Numbered from the stretch's first letter, positions 44,910 to 54,621 are shown. The stretch is DNA of 64,000 nt from Pseudoflavitalea rhizosphaerae (GCF_003991355.1 NZ_RCSU01000012.1:62001-126000), one strand, 5' to 3'. Made by a program: numbers and translations. Notes: generated by a model from the sequence alone, not told the origin.

Positions 44910-46325
44910 ATGGCAGCACAACAATTCGACTTCGGAATGATCGGCCTTGGAGTGATGGGAAGGAACCTCCTCCTGAATATGGCGGATCACGGATTTAAGG
45001 TAATCGGATTTGATAAGGACGAACAGAAGACCACCGCCTTCGAAAAAGCCGCAACCACCGGTACTACCGTTAAAGGAGTGAGCAACCTGAAAGCTATGAC
45101 AGACGGGCTTTCCCTGCCACGAAGGATCATGATGCTGGTTCCCGCCGGCAAGCCTGTGGACGATGTGATCGAAAGTCTTCTCCCCCTCGTCCAACCCGGC
45201 GATATCATTATTGACGGCGGCAACTCCCACTATACAGACACGCTGAGAAGGGTGCAATACCTCGCTGAAAAAGGCATCCATTTCATGGGCGTGGGTGTAT
45301 CCGGCGGTGAACAGGGCGCCAGAACAGGCCCCAGTATCATGCCCGGAGGCGACCAGGAAGCTTACCCCCATGTACAACCTATGCTGGAAGCCATTTCCGC
45401 CAAATTCAAAGGAGAGCCCTGCGTTGCACACCTCGGTAAAGGCGCAGCAGGCCACTACGTGAAAATGGTGCACAACGGAATCGAATATGCCATCATGCAA
45501 CTGATCTGCGAAGCCTACGACCTGCTTCATCGCGGAGCTGGCCTCAGCAATGATGAGCTCCACCAGACATTCGACGCCTGGAACAAAGGGGAACTGCAAT
45601 CCTTCCTTATCGAGATCACTGCTGCCATCTTCAAACAAAAAGACGATAAGACCAATAATCACCTTGTTGATATGATCCTGGACAAAGCCGGAGCCAAAGG
45701 CACCGGTAAATGGACCTCCCAGGATGCAATGGACATTGGCGTTCCCATCCCTACCATCGATATGGCGGTGACTATGCGCAATATCTCCGCACTGAAATCT
45801 GAAAGGACCAATTCGGCTGCATTATTTGCTCATTCCATCACTCCCGTTACAACCGGCAAAGCTACATTTGTACAGCAGGTGCACGATGCGCTCTTCTTTG
45901 GTATACTCATCAGTTATACACAGGGGCTGGCCATGTTGCACCGCGCTTCCACAGAGCTGGATATGCAGATCCCCATGCCCTCTGTTGTGAGAGTATGGAG
46001 AGCCGGCTGTATTATCCGTTCCACATTGCTTGACCTGTTCACGAACATTTATGATCAGAACCCTCAGCTGGAAAATTTGTTATTAGATAAGCAAATCGCA
46101 AACATGCTGAAAGGAAAAGAAGCAGGTATGCGCGCCGTAGCAGCCGCTGCTGTTACCAATCGCTTCCCTGCAGGCGCACTGCTGAATGCACTCACTTACT
46201 TTGATGCATACACCAGCGCGCAATTACCGATCAACCTGTTACAGGCTCAAAGGGATTTTTTCGGGGCGCATACCTATCAGCGTATCGACGAACCCGGATC
46301 TTTCCACACAGAATGGAACCAATGA
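44910..46325 (+). CDS. gnd: 6-phosphogluconate dehydrogenase (decarboxylating)
   Basis: The 471-residue enzyme oxidises 6-phosphogluconate to ribulose 5-phosphate and CO2, making NADPH. The N-terminal Rossmann motif MIGLGVMGRNLLLNMADHG, the substrate-binding IMPGGDQEAYPHVQP, the catalytic lysine region GAAGHYVKMVHNGIEYA and the C-terminal tail QRDFFGAHTYQRID are all present. Length is normal. It begins an operon that continues with zwf and pgl, so one transcript encodes the whole oxidative pentose phosphate branch, in reverse order of the last steps. Confidence 0.98.
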   Translation: MAAQQFDFGMIGLGVMGRNLLLNMADHGFKVIGFDKDEQKTTAFEKAATTGTTVKGVSNLKAMTDGLSLPRRIMMLVPAGKPVDDVIESLLPLVQPGDIIIDGGNSHYTDTLRRVQYLAEKGIHFMGVGVSGGEQGARTGPSIMPGGDQEAYPHVQPMLEAISAKFKGEPCVAHLGKGAAGHYVKMVHNGIEYAIMQLICEAYDLLHRGAGLSNDELHQTFDAWNKGELQSFLIEITAAIFKQKDDKTNNHLVDMILDKAGAKGTGKWTSQDAMDIGVPIPTIDMAVTMRNISALKSERTNSAALFAHSITPVTTGKATFVQQVHDALFFGILISYTQGLAMLHRASTELDMQIPMPSVVRVWRAGCIIRSTLLDLFTNIYDQNPQLENLLLDKQIANMLKGKEAGMRAVAAAAVTNRFPAGALLNALTYFDAYTSAQLPINLLQAQRDFFGAHTYQRIDEPGSFHTEWNQ

Positions 46326-46352
46326 TTTTGACTACTGAATTATCTCAATACT

Positions 46353-47867
46353 ATGCAACAACATAAAAGACCACCGGCAGCATTATTATTCATCTTCGGT
46401 GGCAGCGGCGATCTCAATCACAGAAAGCTTTCCCCGGCTCTCTACAATCTTTTTATCGATAACTGGATGCCCGAAAAATTCGGCATCGTAGGGATAGGTA
46501 GAAGACCCTATGCAACCGAGGGTTATCATACACACCTGATGGATGGTATCCGCCAGTTCTCCCGCCGCAAGGAAGAACAGAACGGTAAGTGGAATGATTT
46601 CTCCAAACATGTATCTTATCTCCAGATGAATGCAGAGGTGGAGGAAGAGTACCAGAAGATTGCCGAGATCGTAAAACAGAAAGAAGCTGAATTCGGAGAA
46701 CATCCCAATGTGATCTTCTATATGGCCGTGGCTCCTCAACTGGTACCCGATATCGCCCAGAAACTCGGCCCCCTCAATATTTGCCATGATACCAAGTGCA
46801 CGCGCATCGTGGTGGAAAAACCATTCGGTCATGATCTGGATAGTGCGAAGGAACTGAATGGCCTTCTTTCTTCCCTCTTCAGCGAAGAACAGATTTATCG
46901 CATAGACCATTATCTCGGAAAGGAAACAGTTCAGAATATTCTCGCCCTGCGTTTCGCCAATGCGCTCTTCGAGCCCATCTGGAACCGTAACTACATCGAT
47001 CATATCCAGATCACTGCCGCTGAAACCGTAGGCGCTGAAGGTCGTGGCGATTATTACGAACGCTCCGGCGCGCTCCGCGACATGGTGCAGAACCATATCC
47101 TGCAGCTCATGTGCATGATCGCAATGGAAGCGCCCGTGTCTTTCGAAGCCAACGAGATCCGTAACAAGAAAGTGGATGTACTCAACGCCATCAGGAGATA
47201 TTCTAACGATGAGGTACATGCGCATGCAGTACGCGGCCAGTACTCCGGCGGCTGGATGAAAGGGCAGCAGGTCCCAGGCTATCGCCAGGAAAAAAGCGTT
47301 AGTCCTGATTCACCTATCGATACATTCGCTGCTGTTAAATTCTATATCGATAACTGGAGATGGCAGGATGTGCCCTTCTACGTGCGCACAGGAAAACGCA
47401 TGCACGAGAAATCCACCATCATCAATATACAATTCAAACCTGCGCCTTCTTATGCCTTCCCTTCGGAAGCGGCAGACACCTGGCGCCCCAACAGGCTTAC
47501 CATCAGCATCCAGCCGGAAATGGATATCCGTCTGCGCTTCCAGGCTAAACGCCCCGGACAGAGCATGACCCTCAATCCGGTGGACATGATCTTTAACTAC
47601 AAAGATGCTTATGACGGCGATGAACCGGAAGCATACGAAACACTGTTGCTGGATGTAATGGAAGGAAACCAAACCCTCTTCATGCGCTCAGACCAGGTGG
47701 AAGCCGCCTGGAAGATCATCATGCCCATCCTCGAAACATGGGAAGGCAGATCACCCGTTGATTTCCCCAATTATGCGCCAGACAGCTGGGGGCCTGAAGA
47801 CGCCGAAGCGCTTATCGCACGCGATGGCAAGAACTGGGTAACTCTTCCTCAACCACATAAGGATTAA
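46353..47867 (+). CDS. zwf: Glucose-6-phosphate 1-dehydrogenase
   Basis: The 504-residue enzyme oxidises glucose 6-phosphate to 6-phosphogluconolactone, committing carbon to the pentose phosphate route. The coenzyme motif FIFGGSGDLNHRKLSPALYN (with GxxGDL), the active-site RIDHYLGKETVQNI (catalytic His-Asp-Tyr neighbourhood) and FYVRTGKRM are present. Length and order are normal. It begins 27 bp after gnd and ends 2 bp before pgl, so all three are co-transcribed. Confidence 0.98.
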   Translation: MQQHKRPPAALLFIFGGSGDLNHRKLSPALYNLFIDNWMPEKFGIVGIGRRPYATEGYHTHLMDGIRQFSRRKEEQNGKWNDFSKHVSYLQMNAEVEEEYQKIAEIVKQKEAEFGEHPNVIFYMAVAPQLVPDIAQKLGPLNICHDTKCTRIVVEKPFGHDLDSAKELNGLLSSLFSEEQIYRIDHYLGKETVQNILALRFANALFEPIWNRNYIDHIQITAAETVGAEGRGDYYERSGALRDMVQNHILQLMCMIAMEAPVSFEANEIRNKKVDVLNAIRRYSNDEVHAHAVRGQYSGGWMKGQQVPGYRQEKSVSPDSPIDTFAAVKFYIDNWRWQDVPFYVRTGKRMHEKSTIINIQFKPAPSYAFPSEAADTWRPNRLTISIQPEMDIRLRFQAKRPGQSMTLNPVDMIFNYKDAYDGDEPEAYETLLLDVMEGNQTLFMRSDQVEAAWKIIMPILETWEGRSPVDFPNYAPDSWGPEDAEALIARDGKNWVTLPQPHKD

Positions 47868-47869
47868 GC

Positions 47870-48595
47870 ATGTTGCACATTTATAAAGATGCCAATGAGG
47901 TCAGTCACCAACTGGCTGAATGGATCACCAGCCTGATCGAAAGGACTTTGGAGAAACAGGATGGTTTTACCTGGGTACTCACCGGTGGCAACTCACCCAA
48001 ACAGTTGTACGAACTCCTATCTGCAAGCCCTTACCGCGAACGCATCCAATGGGAGAAACTGCATTTTTTCTGGGGCGATGAAAGAGCAGTGCCTTTTGAA
48101 GATAGTCGCAATAATGCGCGCATGACCTTTGAAGCATTGCTGAATAAAGTGCCGGTGAAGAAAGAACGGGTGCATATCATGCAAACGGATCTCGCGGCAG
48201 ATGCAGCAGCCTTTGCTTATGAAAAGATCCTGCATACTTACTTTCCTGAAGGCAATCAAACCTTCGATCTTGTATTGAATGGAATGGGGGATGATGCACA
48301 TACGCTCAGCCTTTTTCCGGGTTCTCCTGCTATCAAAGAACAGGAAGCCTGGGTGACTTCTTTCTGGCTGGAAGCGCAGGATATGTATCGCATTACACTT
48401 ACAGCGCCGGTGGTGAACCTTGCGAAGAACGTAGTGTTCCTGACCTTTGGAGCTAATAAGGCAAACGCTTTGCAGCATGTGCTGGAAGGGCCGGAGAATA
48501 TTGAGTTGTATCCTTCGCAATTGATACGGCCACAGTCAGGAGAAGTGCATTGGTTTGTGGATGAAGCAGCAGCGGGTGGATTAACTAAAAAGTAG
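47870..48595 (+). CDS. pgl: 6-phosphogluconolactonase
   Basis: The 241-residue protein of the NagB/RpiA-like fold hydrolyses 6-phosphogluconolactone to 6-phosphogluconate, the step between Zwf and Gnd. Family motifs are VLTGGNSPKQLYELLS (phosphate-binding), HFFWGDERAVPFEDSRNNAR and LNGMGDDAHTLSLFPGS, the last with the catalytic Asp/His pair. It is the last gene of the gnd-zwf-pgl operon; a strong bidirectional terminator begins 15 bp after its stop. Confidence 0.97.
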   Translation: MLHIYKDANEVSHQLAEWITSLIERTLEKQDGFTWVLTGGNSPKQLYELLSASPYRERIQWEKLHFFWGDERAVPFEDSRNNARMTFEALLNKVPVKKERVHIMQTDLAADAAAFAYEKILHTYFPEGNQTFDLVLNGMGDDAHTLSLFPGSPAIKEQEAWVTSFWLEAQDMYRITLTAPVVNLAKNVVFLTFGANKANALQHVLEGPENIELYPSQLIRPQSGEVHWFVDEAAAGGLTKK

Positions 48596-48610
48596 CCTCT
48601 ATTGCTTAAT

Positions 48611-48650
48611 AAAGAAAACAGCGCCCCAAATCTGAAGCGCTGTTTTCTTT
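48611..48650. terminator. Strong bidirectional terminator between pgl and the ATPase cassette
   Basis: AAAGAAAACAGCGC (48611-48624) is a perfect 14-bp reverse complement of GCGCTGTTTTCTTT (48637-48650). T runs are read in both directions, so it can end the pgl transcript and the minus-strand cassette transcript. Confidence 0.9.
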
Positions 48651-48678
48651 ATAAGAGGTTCTTGCTAATCCGAATTGT

Positions 48679-49164
48679 TTAATAATATTTCGCGACAAAA
48701 AACCTAACCTGCTCAATCTCTTTCGGATTCCTCTGTTTTATTGTATTCAGAAGATTTTTGAAATTCCTGTCGTTTCTAATTGCCAACTTCTTCGTTTTAC
48801 TTAAGAAAGCTTGAAACTCGTTTGGAAAACCATATTTAGAAAGATCAATGTTCAAATCCTGGCACATGAGATAAATTACTTTATCCATAGCAGGAATCGC
48901 AACTACCAGGAACTGGCTTTTTGCTTCATGCTTAAGAATGCGAAAGCACCTGGACTCTTCAATCAATTTAAAGTTAGAGATATAAGCAGGCTTCTTTTTG
49001 TCGTCGTCTATAAAGCCAATGCAAACATTATTCGCTTTGTTTTTTTCCAATGATATGCAAACTTGCTGAATATTAGGCGCATGATTCGGACTGTCATATC
49101 CCAACATTTCTACGAACGCAGTATCAACATTACATTCAGGAATAAGATTAGGGTATCGAATCAT
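48679..49164 (-). CDS. Uncharacterised partner protein of AAA ATPase; weak TOPRIM-like features
   Basis: The 161-residue protein is encoded in a visibly AT-rich stretch and its ATG overlaps the stop of the preceding ATPase gene by 4 bp (ATGA), so the two are translationally coupled. I do not recognise a family. Its order of features, a glutamate in LIPECNVDTAFVEMLG (E10), then a hydrophobic strand and acidic turn in VCIGFIDDDKKK (D53-D55), recalls the E...DxD pattern of TOPRIM nucleases that partner AAA15/OLD-type ATPases. It lacks the SNPCFELW-like motif of RloB. The C-terminal half (AIPAMDKVIYLMC and a basic helix region) is unassigned. A nuclease role is inference. Confidence 0.6.
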   Translation of the reverse strand: MIRYPNLIPECNVDTAFVEMLGYDSPNHAPNIQQVCISLEKNKANNVCIGFIDDDKKKPAYISNFKLIEESRCFRILKHEAKSQFLVVAIPAMDKVIYLMCQDLNIDLSKYGFPNEFQAFLSKTKKLAIRNDRNFKNLLNTIKQRNPKEIEQVRFFVAKYY

Positions 49165-50264
49165 TTATTCAATGCGTCAATGTTAAAAAATACATCTGCA
49201 CCACTATTCCAAAGAATGTCTAAATCGCTTTGATCAAGTCGTTTGATTTTCGTTTGATAATTTTCATAGTACACATGAAAGAATGCAATGTCCTTTAAGT
49301 TCAGCGAGTCTTCAATTAGACTATTGATAAAATATGGACTGTGAGTTGTAATAAAATATCTATTACTTGAATCTTCTTTTATCAACTCAGAAAGCTCTTT
49401 TATATAGGGAGGGAAAGAATGGGATTCTGGTTCTTCCAATAGAATTGTTGCATTCTTATTTGAGTAGATCGCTGATATATAAAACAACATTCTCCTAAGT
49501 GTGTCTGGAGTTAGCTCAAATGGAATCTTATATACAATTCCCTTCTCTTTTTTTTGAACCTCAAATTTTTTTGAAGAAAAGTCTAACAAAAATTCCAAGT
49601 TGAATTCATCAAAAAATGTTGTAATGAATTCTTTGATCTTAGGGTTACCTTGAACTATTGTAAAGAGATTTTCTCCTGATGGCTTCAAATATGCCCTGAA
49701 AGGATCTGAATAACTCATTCCTTCCTTATATTCATATTTCCTTATAGGATTGTCAAGATCAACTGCCATGGAAGCTTTACTCGAGCAATTTCCCTCTTGA
49801 TTTAAAAGAGCATAAAATGAATTAAACCCCGGATGCTCTTCATACTTTGGAAGAATTGGCTCTTTTGAATCTATATTCGAAATAGAATCTCCGTTTTCAA
49901 AAAAATACTTTTTTCTTTTCCAAAATGCGGCGCTAGGGTTGACAAGTTGAATATATGTGTTTACTGCTGCGTAATAACTCAAATAAGCTATATTCCCATT
50001 GTAATCAATAGATATATCATTTGATACATCCCGATCATAAAACAAATTATCTAAGGTGTTATATCTAATAACGCTAGCTTGTGATTGTTGTTGGGTCTTA
50101 CTCTGAATTACATTAAACAATGTCAAAGCCTCCAACAAATTAGACTTACCGCTATTAGGCTTACCGAAAAAAACATTTATCCTTGAAGTCGAGATTCTAA
50201 CATCACGAATAGACTTAAAATTCTTTACTTCCAAATTCCCGGCTTCTTTTGTCATATTTTCCAT
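49161..50264 (-). CDS. OLD/AAA15-like ABC-type ATPase of putative defence cassette
   Basis: The 367-residue protein opens with LEVKNFKSIRDVRI, as in SMC/RecF-like ATPases, then Walker A FFGKPNSGKSNLLEAL (residues 33-48), a signature-like TPDTLRRML (252-260), Walker B ATILLEEPES (272-281) and the switch histidine FITTHSPYF (H308). It resembles the ATPase subunit of OLD, AAA15/AAA21 and related anti-phage systems. It ends shortly after the ATPase core, with no fused TOPRIM, unlike OLD or GajA, so the nuclease-like function may be supplied by the overlapping next gene. One 60-base line (49561-49620) counts 13 G+C, far below neighbouring genes, suggesting acquisition by transfer. Confidence 0.85.
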   Translation of the reverse strand: MENMTKEAGNLEVKNFKSIRDVRISTSRINVFFGKPNSGKSNLLEALTLFNVIQSKTQQQSQASVIRYNTLDNLFYDRDVSNDISIDYNGNIAYLSYYAAVNTYIQLVNPSAAFWKRKKYFFENGDSISNIDSKEPILPKYEEHPGFNSFYALLNQEGNCSSKASMAVDLDNPIRKYEYKEGMSYSDPFRAYLKPSGENLFTIVQGNPKIKEFITTFFDEFNLEFLLDFSSKKFEVQKKEKGIVYKIPFELTPDTLRRMLFYISAIYSNKNATILLEEPESHSFPPYIKELSELIKEDSSNRYFITTHSPYFINSLIEDSLNLKDIAFFHVYYENYQTKIKRLDQSDLDILWNSGADVFFNIDALNK

Positions 50265-50358
50265 TTACTGATAGAAATTCTTAAGAAAATAAAGATAGGA
50301 AATACTTGTTGAACATTAAATTAGGCTATTGACACAGCTTTATCCAATTTAATAATGA

Positions 50359-51534
50359 TCAATCCATCGCCTTCAACCAATCCACAATCCCCCTTGTGAT
50401 CTTATTCGCCACATCTGCATCAAACCCTTTCTTCAGCATTCTCTTTTCTTCTTCCTCATTGCTCAGAAAACCAACTTCCACTAAACAATTCGGATATTCC
50501 GTTGGACCATTCAATGAAAAATTGAAACCACCAATATTCCCATAATTGCTAAAACCCAGTTCCAGCATGCGTTTGAGGATTGCCTGCGTCAATGGTTGAA
50601 AGCCAATATAACGATAATAAGTACTCGTGCCTCTTACCGTAGGATTACCGGATGAATTGAAATGAATGCTGATCAGCAGATCAGGTTCTGCCTTGCGCAG
50701 TAATGCTGCACGTTCAGGTTGTGTCAGATCCGCATCGGAAGTTCTGGTCATTACAACAGTAGCTCCTTTTTGTTGCAACAATTTTTCAAGCGCTTTTGCA
50801 TATTGCAGCGTGAGGTTCTTTTCCAATATCTTACTTGTCCTTCCTGATGCACCAAGATTGCTGCCTCCATGTCCTGCATCGATGGCAATCACCATATCGC
50901 GTAAGCGCAAACTTTCGGGAGGACGTTTCACTTTGATCTGTAACCTGCTTCCCAGGCTGTCGTAAGCAATGGAATACCCCCAATGGACGGGCTTGCCTAA
51001 TTCGATGAACACACGCATCACATCATCCTCTGGTTGCTCATACCAAACGCTGCGGATAAAAGAAGATGTGCCACGCTGTGTAATCCAGTTGGTATTGGAG
51101 GTAACGCCATACAGGTCTACTACGATCCTGGAAGGACTGATCTGTTGTACGCTCTTATAAGGCAACCGGTTCGGCAATGAGATCGATACCAGATCATACT
51201 TTCCTTCCCCGCTTACCATCCAGCTGCCACTGAGGTTCTCGCTGCTGAGACGTAAACCGGAGTCTGCCGCCACATTTGCCTTCGACACATAAGCGATATG
51301 ATATTTCGATAATTGTATTTTGTAATCCGTGCCCGCAGAGTCAACCACTTTCAGCACCACATTCGTGTCCAGGTAAGTCATTTTTGCTCCGCCCAGGCGG
51401 TCGTCCCCGGTGCCGTATTCCAGGTATGGAAGCGGTCCGATGGTTTTTACCAGGAAGGACTTCAAAGTGGAATCCTGTGCTTTGCCCATTGTTCCGGCAG
51501 CAAGAACGAATAAAACAAGTAGCATATTTTTCAT
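50359..51534 (-). CDS. N-acetylmuramoyl-L-alanine amidase with AMIN-like N-terminus
   Basis: I use the ATG at 51532-51534 (391 residues, MKNMLLVLFVLAAG), which begins a signal peptide cleaved after GKAQ. An AMIN-like beta domain (about residues 85-180, RIVVDLYGVTSNTNWITQ) precedes the amidase_3 catalytic domain. That domain shows the zinc ligands in AIDAGHGGSNLGAS and SIHFNSSGN, and the catalytic glutamate in CLVEVGFLSNEEE. It cleaves the amide bond between muramic acid and the stem peptide during cell separation or wall turnover. Its upstream gene neighbour is divergent (M48 peptidase). Confidence 0.95.
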   Translation of the reverse strand: MKNMLLVLFVLAAGTMGKAQDSTLKSFLVKTIGPLPYLEYGTGDDRLGGAKMTYLDTNVVLKVVDSAGTDYKIQLSKYHIAYVSKANVAADSGLRLSSENLSGSWMVSGEGKYDLVSISLPNRLPYKSVQQISPSRIVVDLYGVTSNTNWITQRGTSSFIRSVWYEQPEDDVMRVFIELGKPVHWGYSIAYDSLGSRLQIKVKRPPESLRLRDMVIAIDAGHGGSNLGASGRTSKILEKNLTLQYAKALEKLLQQKGATVVMTRTSDADLTQPERAALLRKAEPDLLISIHFNSSGNPTVRGTSTYYRYIGFQPLTQAILKRMLELGFSNYGNIGGFNFSLNGPTEYPNCLVEVGFLSNEEEEKRMLKKGFDADVANKITRGIVDWLKAMD

Positions 51535-51604
51535 ATAGGAAAGATACAGCATTGCAAAAGGATTTTATTATTTTTACCGCAACCCTAAACCTCTATCTAA
51601 CCGA

Positions 51605-53041
51605 ATGAGACTGTTTTTCCTGTTGGTAATCGTATGTTCCAGCCTCCCATGCTTTTCCCAATCCATTACTTACAAACCACTTAATGACGATGCCGCCCAG
51701 ATCAAAACCTGGGACGCGAATATGGCCACGCAACACAAGCAATTGCTGGACACACTCCGCAATTACTATAAGGCCGATTTTAAAAAGATCTATGAGAACA
51801 GGTACACAGACCTCAAAGATCTCACAGCAAAAAATCGTATTCTCACCGATTCAGTAGCCAACAATTACCTGCAACAACTCGTAAAAACAATTTTCAGTAA
51901 CAACCCTGTCATTTCCCAACAAGGTTACAGGATCAGGTTCACAAGGGACTACTGGCCCAATGCCGCCAGCATGGGCGAAGGCACCATCATCTTCAATATC
52001 GGGCTCTTTACCAAACTGCAAAATGAAAGCCAGGTAGCGTTTGTGCTTTGTCATGAAATCGCCCACTATCATCTTCGCCATAGCCAGAACAGCATTGAAC
52101 GTTATGTGAATACCATCAACTCGAAAGAATACCAGCAGGAGCTCAGGCGTATCGTGAAATCCGAATACCAGCGAGGCAAACAGCTGGAAACACTCGCAAA
52201 GTCTGTAACTTTCAACAACCGCCGTCACACCCGCGAACATGAATCTTCAGCAGACAGCATGGCATTGGAGCTGTTTAAGAATACGCCCTTCAAAACTGAA
52301 GAGGCACTCAGTTGCCTGGCCCTGCTGGACAGTATCGACAGGGATAAATACAATATAGCGCCAGCGCTCGATAAACTCTTCAACTTCCCGCAATACCCTT
52401 TTCAGAAAAAATGGATCCAGGAAGAACAGTCACTGTTCAGTGCCATGGCCGCTTCATCAAAAGAAGAAAAGAGTAAAGACAGGGACTCGCTCAAAACGCA
52501 CCCCGACTGCGCTGTTCGCGTTAAGCAGCTTTCCGGAAAAGTGAAACAGTACAGCTCCGGAAATAAACAAATCTCGCCGGTTGACCCTGTTTCCTTCAAA
52601 CAGCTGCAGGAGCTTTTCGATTATGAGATCATTGCACACTGCTACAACAATGATGATGTTTCAAGAAGTTTTTATTACACACTTCAACTGTTGCATTCCC
52701 GCCCTAAAGATCCATGGCTCATCGCCAACACCGGACGATGCCTGAACCGGATGTTCCAGGCGCAGAAAAATCATGAACTGAATAAGATTGTGGACCTGCC
52801 TTCGCCCTGGCAGGAAGAGAAATACAATGCAGTACTCCAGTTCATTCAAAGAGTAAGACTGATGGACTTCGCAGCTATCAGTTATTATTTCCTGCTACCA
52901 TACGAATCGATGGAAAACCCTTCGGAAGACATGCTGGTAGCATTGATCAACAGTAAGATCAATTTCAACAGACCAGAAGAAAAATCCTCTCTCATAGCCC
53001 TGTACAATAAACTTTATCCAAACGGGAAAACAAAATTCTGA
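51605..53041 (+). CDS. Exported M48-family metallopeptidase
   Basis: The 478-residue protein has a signal peptide (cleaved after CFSQS) and the M48 zinc motif FVLCHEIAHYHLRH (H150, E151, H154) with a downstream glutamate ligand in HTREHESSADSMAL. Proteins of this type (BepA/YfgC-like) survey outer-membrane proteins or lipoproteins in the periplasm. The C-terminal half is helical and TPR-like in character (LQLLHSRPKDPWLIANTGRC), another feature of the BepA group. The two tandem secreted paralogs follow 20 bp downstream and are probably in the same transcript, which hints that they are substrates or partners. Confidence 0.9.
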   Translation: MRLFFLLVIVCSSLPCFSQSITYKPLNDDAAQIKTWDANMATQHKQLLDTLRNYYKADFKKIYENRYTDLKDLTAKNRILTDSVANNYLQQLVKTIFSNNPVISQQGYRIRFTRDYWPNAASMGEGTIIFNIGLFTKLQNESQVAFVLCHEIAHYHLRHSQNSIERYVNTINSKEYQQELRRIVKSEYQRGKQLETLAKSVTFNNRRHTREHESSADSMALELFKNTPFKTEEALSCLALLDSIDRDKYNIAPALDKLFNFPQYPFQKKWIQEEQSLFSAMAASSKEEKSKDRDSLKTHPDCAVRVKQLSGKVKQYSSGNKQISPVDPVSFKQLQELFDYEIIAHCYNNDDVSRSFYYTLQLLHSRPKDPWLIANTGRCLNRMFQAQKNHELNKIVDLPSPWQEEKYNAVLQFIQRVRLMDFAAISYYFLLPYESMENPSEDMLVALINSKINFNRPEEKSSLIALYNKLYPNGKTKF

Positions 53042-53061
53042 TAACAACCCTCAAACAAATC

Positions 53062-54612
53062 ATGAAAAAGATTACTGGAATGCTTGCCCTGGCCCTCGCT
53101 ATCGGCCAGGCCGCTATTGCACAGAAACTGAGCATCGAGAATGTTAGAACAGTTTCGCTCAGAAGTACAGGAGCCATCAAAACCAGGGAAGAAGTAAAAG
53201 GCTATTTTACATTGTACCAGGGTGATAAAATAGATAAGAACACCAATGAATACGCACTCCAGATCATGGATGAAAACCTCAATAAAGTAAAAGAGGTAAA
53301 ATTCACAGATTCAAGAAAGGTGCAATTACTGGAATCCGCTTATAACGGAACGGACCTCATCTTCAAGTTCTTCGATGAAGAACAGAAACTGATCGATTAC
53401 CGCGTTTATGGATTTGATGGAAAAAAGAAATTCAACTACCAGCGCGAAGTGGATAAGAAAACAAAAAGGTACATGGAGCAACTGGATGCCTATCTTAGGA
53501 ATGGCGCAGAAAACAAATCCATCTTTTCTGTAGGCGACAGAGGGTACATCTCCGTTATCCCTGTTCGTGATGAAGGCGACTTCACATACGAAGTTTCTTA
53601 CTATGGCAGCGAAAAAAAACGTAGCTGGACATTTAATCCCGATGGCGAAGATTCCAAAACAGCACAAGCGCAATACCTTGGCAGCACAGACAGCGTGGCT
53701 GTATTTTCAGTGATGAAAAAAAGTAACAGGTACACAACAAAATCTTCGTCCTTCCTGATGGGACTATACCTGCACAATGGGAAAATTGCATTTGATTTCG
53801 AGACGGATAAAGACAAATACAATTTCCTGCCAATGAACACTTCCCCTATCGCAGGCACCACCAATTTCCTTGTAATGGGTCAATATTGCGATAAAGAAGA
53901 CAATATCTCTAAAGGAAAAAGTTTGGGACTTGGCATGTGGCTGGTAAATTCTCAGGGAAAAATCCTCAACGCCAAATACAATTCCTGGGGATCCGAGATC
54001 GGTAAGCATCTTAATGTAAACGCAAAGGGCCGCGTAGAAGATATCGGTTACATCTACTTCCACAAAATCCTGCAGACCGAAGACGGTAATTTCTTTGCCG
54101 TTGGAGAAGGCTATAAGCGGCAGGCTGATGCCATAGGCATTGCTGCTAATGTTCTGGCAGGCGGTGGGGCTGCATCTACAACCAAGATCAAGGTAACGGA
54201 TATGATGATGCTCTGCTTCGATCAGCAGTTCAATATCAAAGCCGCCACTATTTACGATAAAACGCCAACCAATGTAGCATTACTGCGAGGAATGGATTTT
54301 GCCAACCTGCCCACTGTTGCAATGTGGGTGAAATATTTCTTCAACGGATTTGATTATGCATTCACGCAAACTGACAACTCGCATTCCACTTTTACAGTTG
54401 GTTATATCGATTTTGTAAAAGAAAAAGATTACAAAGGCGGTACTTTCAACGCTATCACATACCATAACGGACAATTTACCCGGGACAAGATCAATCTCGT
54501 GAAAAAAGGCAGCAAGCTCAGTGTGTATGAAGCCAAACTCGGCTCCATCATGATTGCTGAATATTTCAAGAAAGAAAAGAGATTTGAAATGAGATTGGAA
54601 AAGATCAATTAA
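53062..54612 (+). CDS. Exported protein of unknown function, first of two tandem paralogs
   Basis: The 516-residue protein has a signal peptide (cleaved after AAIAQ) and no other recognised domain. I recall similar Bacteroidota proteins grouped under DUF6770, but could not check this. Strand-rich segments such as NVRTVSLRSTGAIKTREEVK, EYALQIMDENLNKVKEVKF and VYGFDGKKKFNYQREVDKK are conserved almost word for word in the next gene. Compared with that paralog, it has an extra stretch of about 20 residues rich in alanine and glycine (AIGIAANVLAGGGAAS). It follows the M48 peptidase by 20 bp. Confidence 0.75.
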   Translation: MKKITGMLALALAIGQAAIAQKLSIENVRTVSLRSTGAIKTREEVKGYFTLYQGDKIDKNTNEYALQIMDENLNKVKEVKFTDSRKVQLLESAYNGTDLIFKFFDEEQKLIDYRVYGFDGKKKFNYQREVDKKTKRYMEQLDAYLRNGAENKSIFSVGDRGYISVIPVRDEGDFTYEVSYYGSEKKRSWTFNPDGEDSKTAQAQYLGSTDSVAVFSVMKKSNRYTTKSSSFLMGLYLHNGKIAFDFETDKDKYNFLPMNTSPIAGTTNFLVMGQYCDKEDNISKGKSLGLGMWLVNSQGKILNAKYNSWGSEIGKHLNVNAKGRVEDIGYIYFHKILQTEDGNFFAVGEGYKRQADAIGIAANVLAGGGAASTTKIKVTDMMMLCFDQQFNIKAATIYDKTPTNVALLRGMDFANLPTVAMWVKYFFNGFDYAFTQTDNSHSTFTVGYIDFVKEKDYKGGTFNAITYHNGQFTRDKINLVKKGSKLSVYEAKLGSIMIAEYFKKEKRFEMRLEKIN

Positions 54613-54621
54613 CCTGGTCAT

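Noticed and set aside
48679-49164. RloB or HNH (Septu PtuB) identity for the ATPase partner
   Set aside because: Neither the RloB SNPCFELW-like motif nor an HNH motif with metal-binding histidines is visible.
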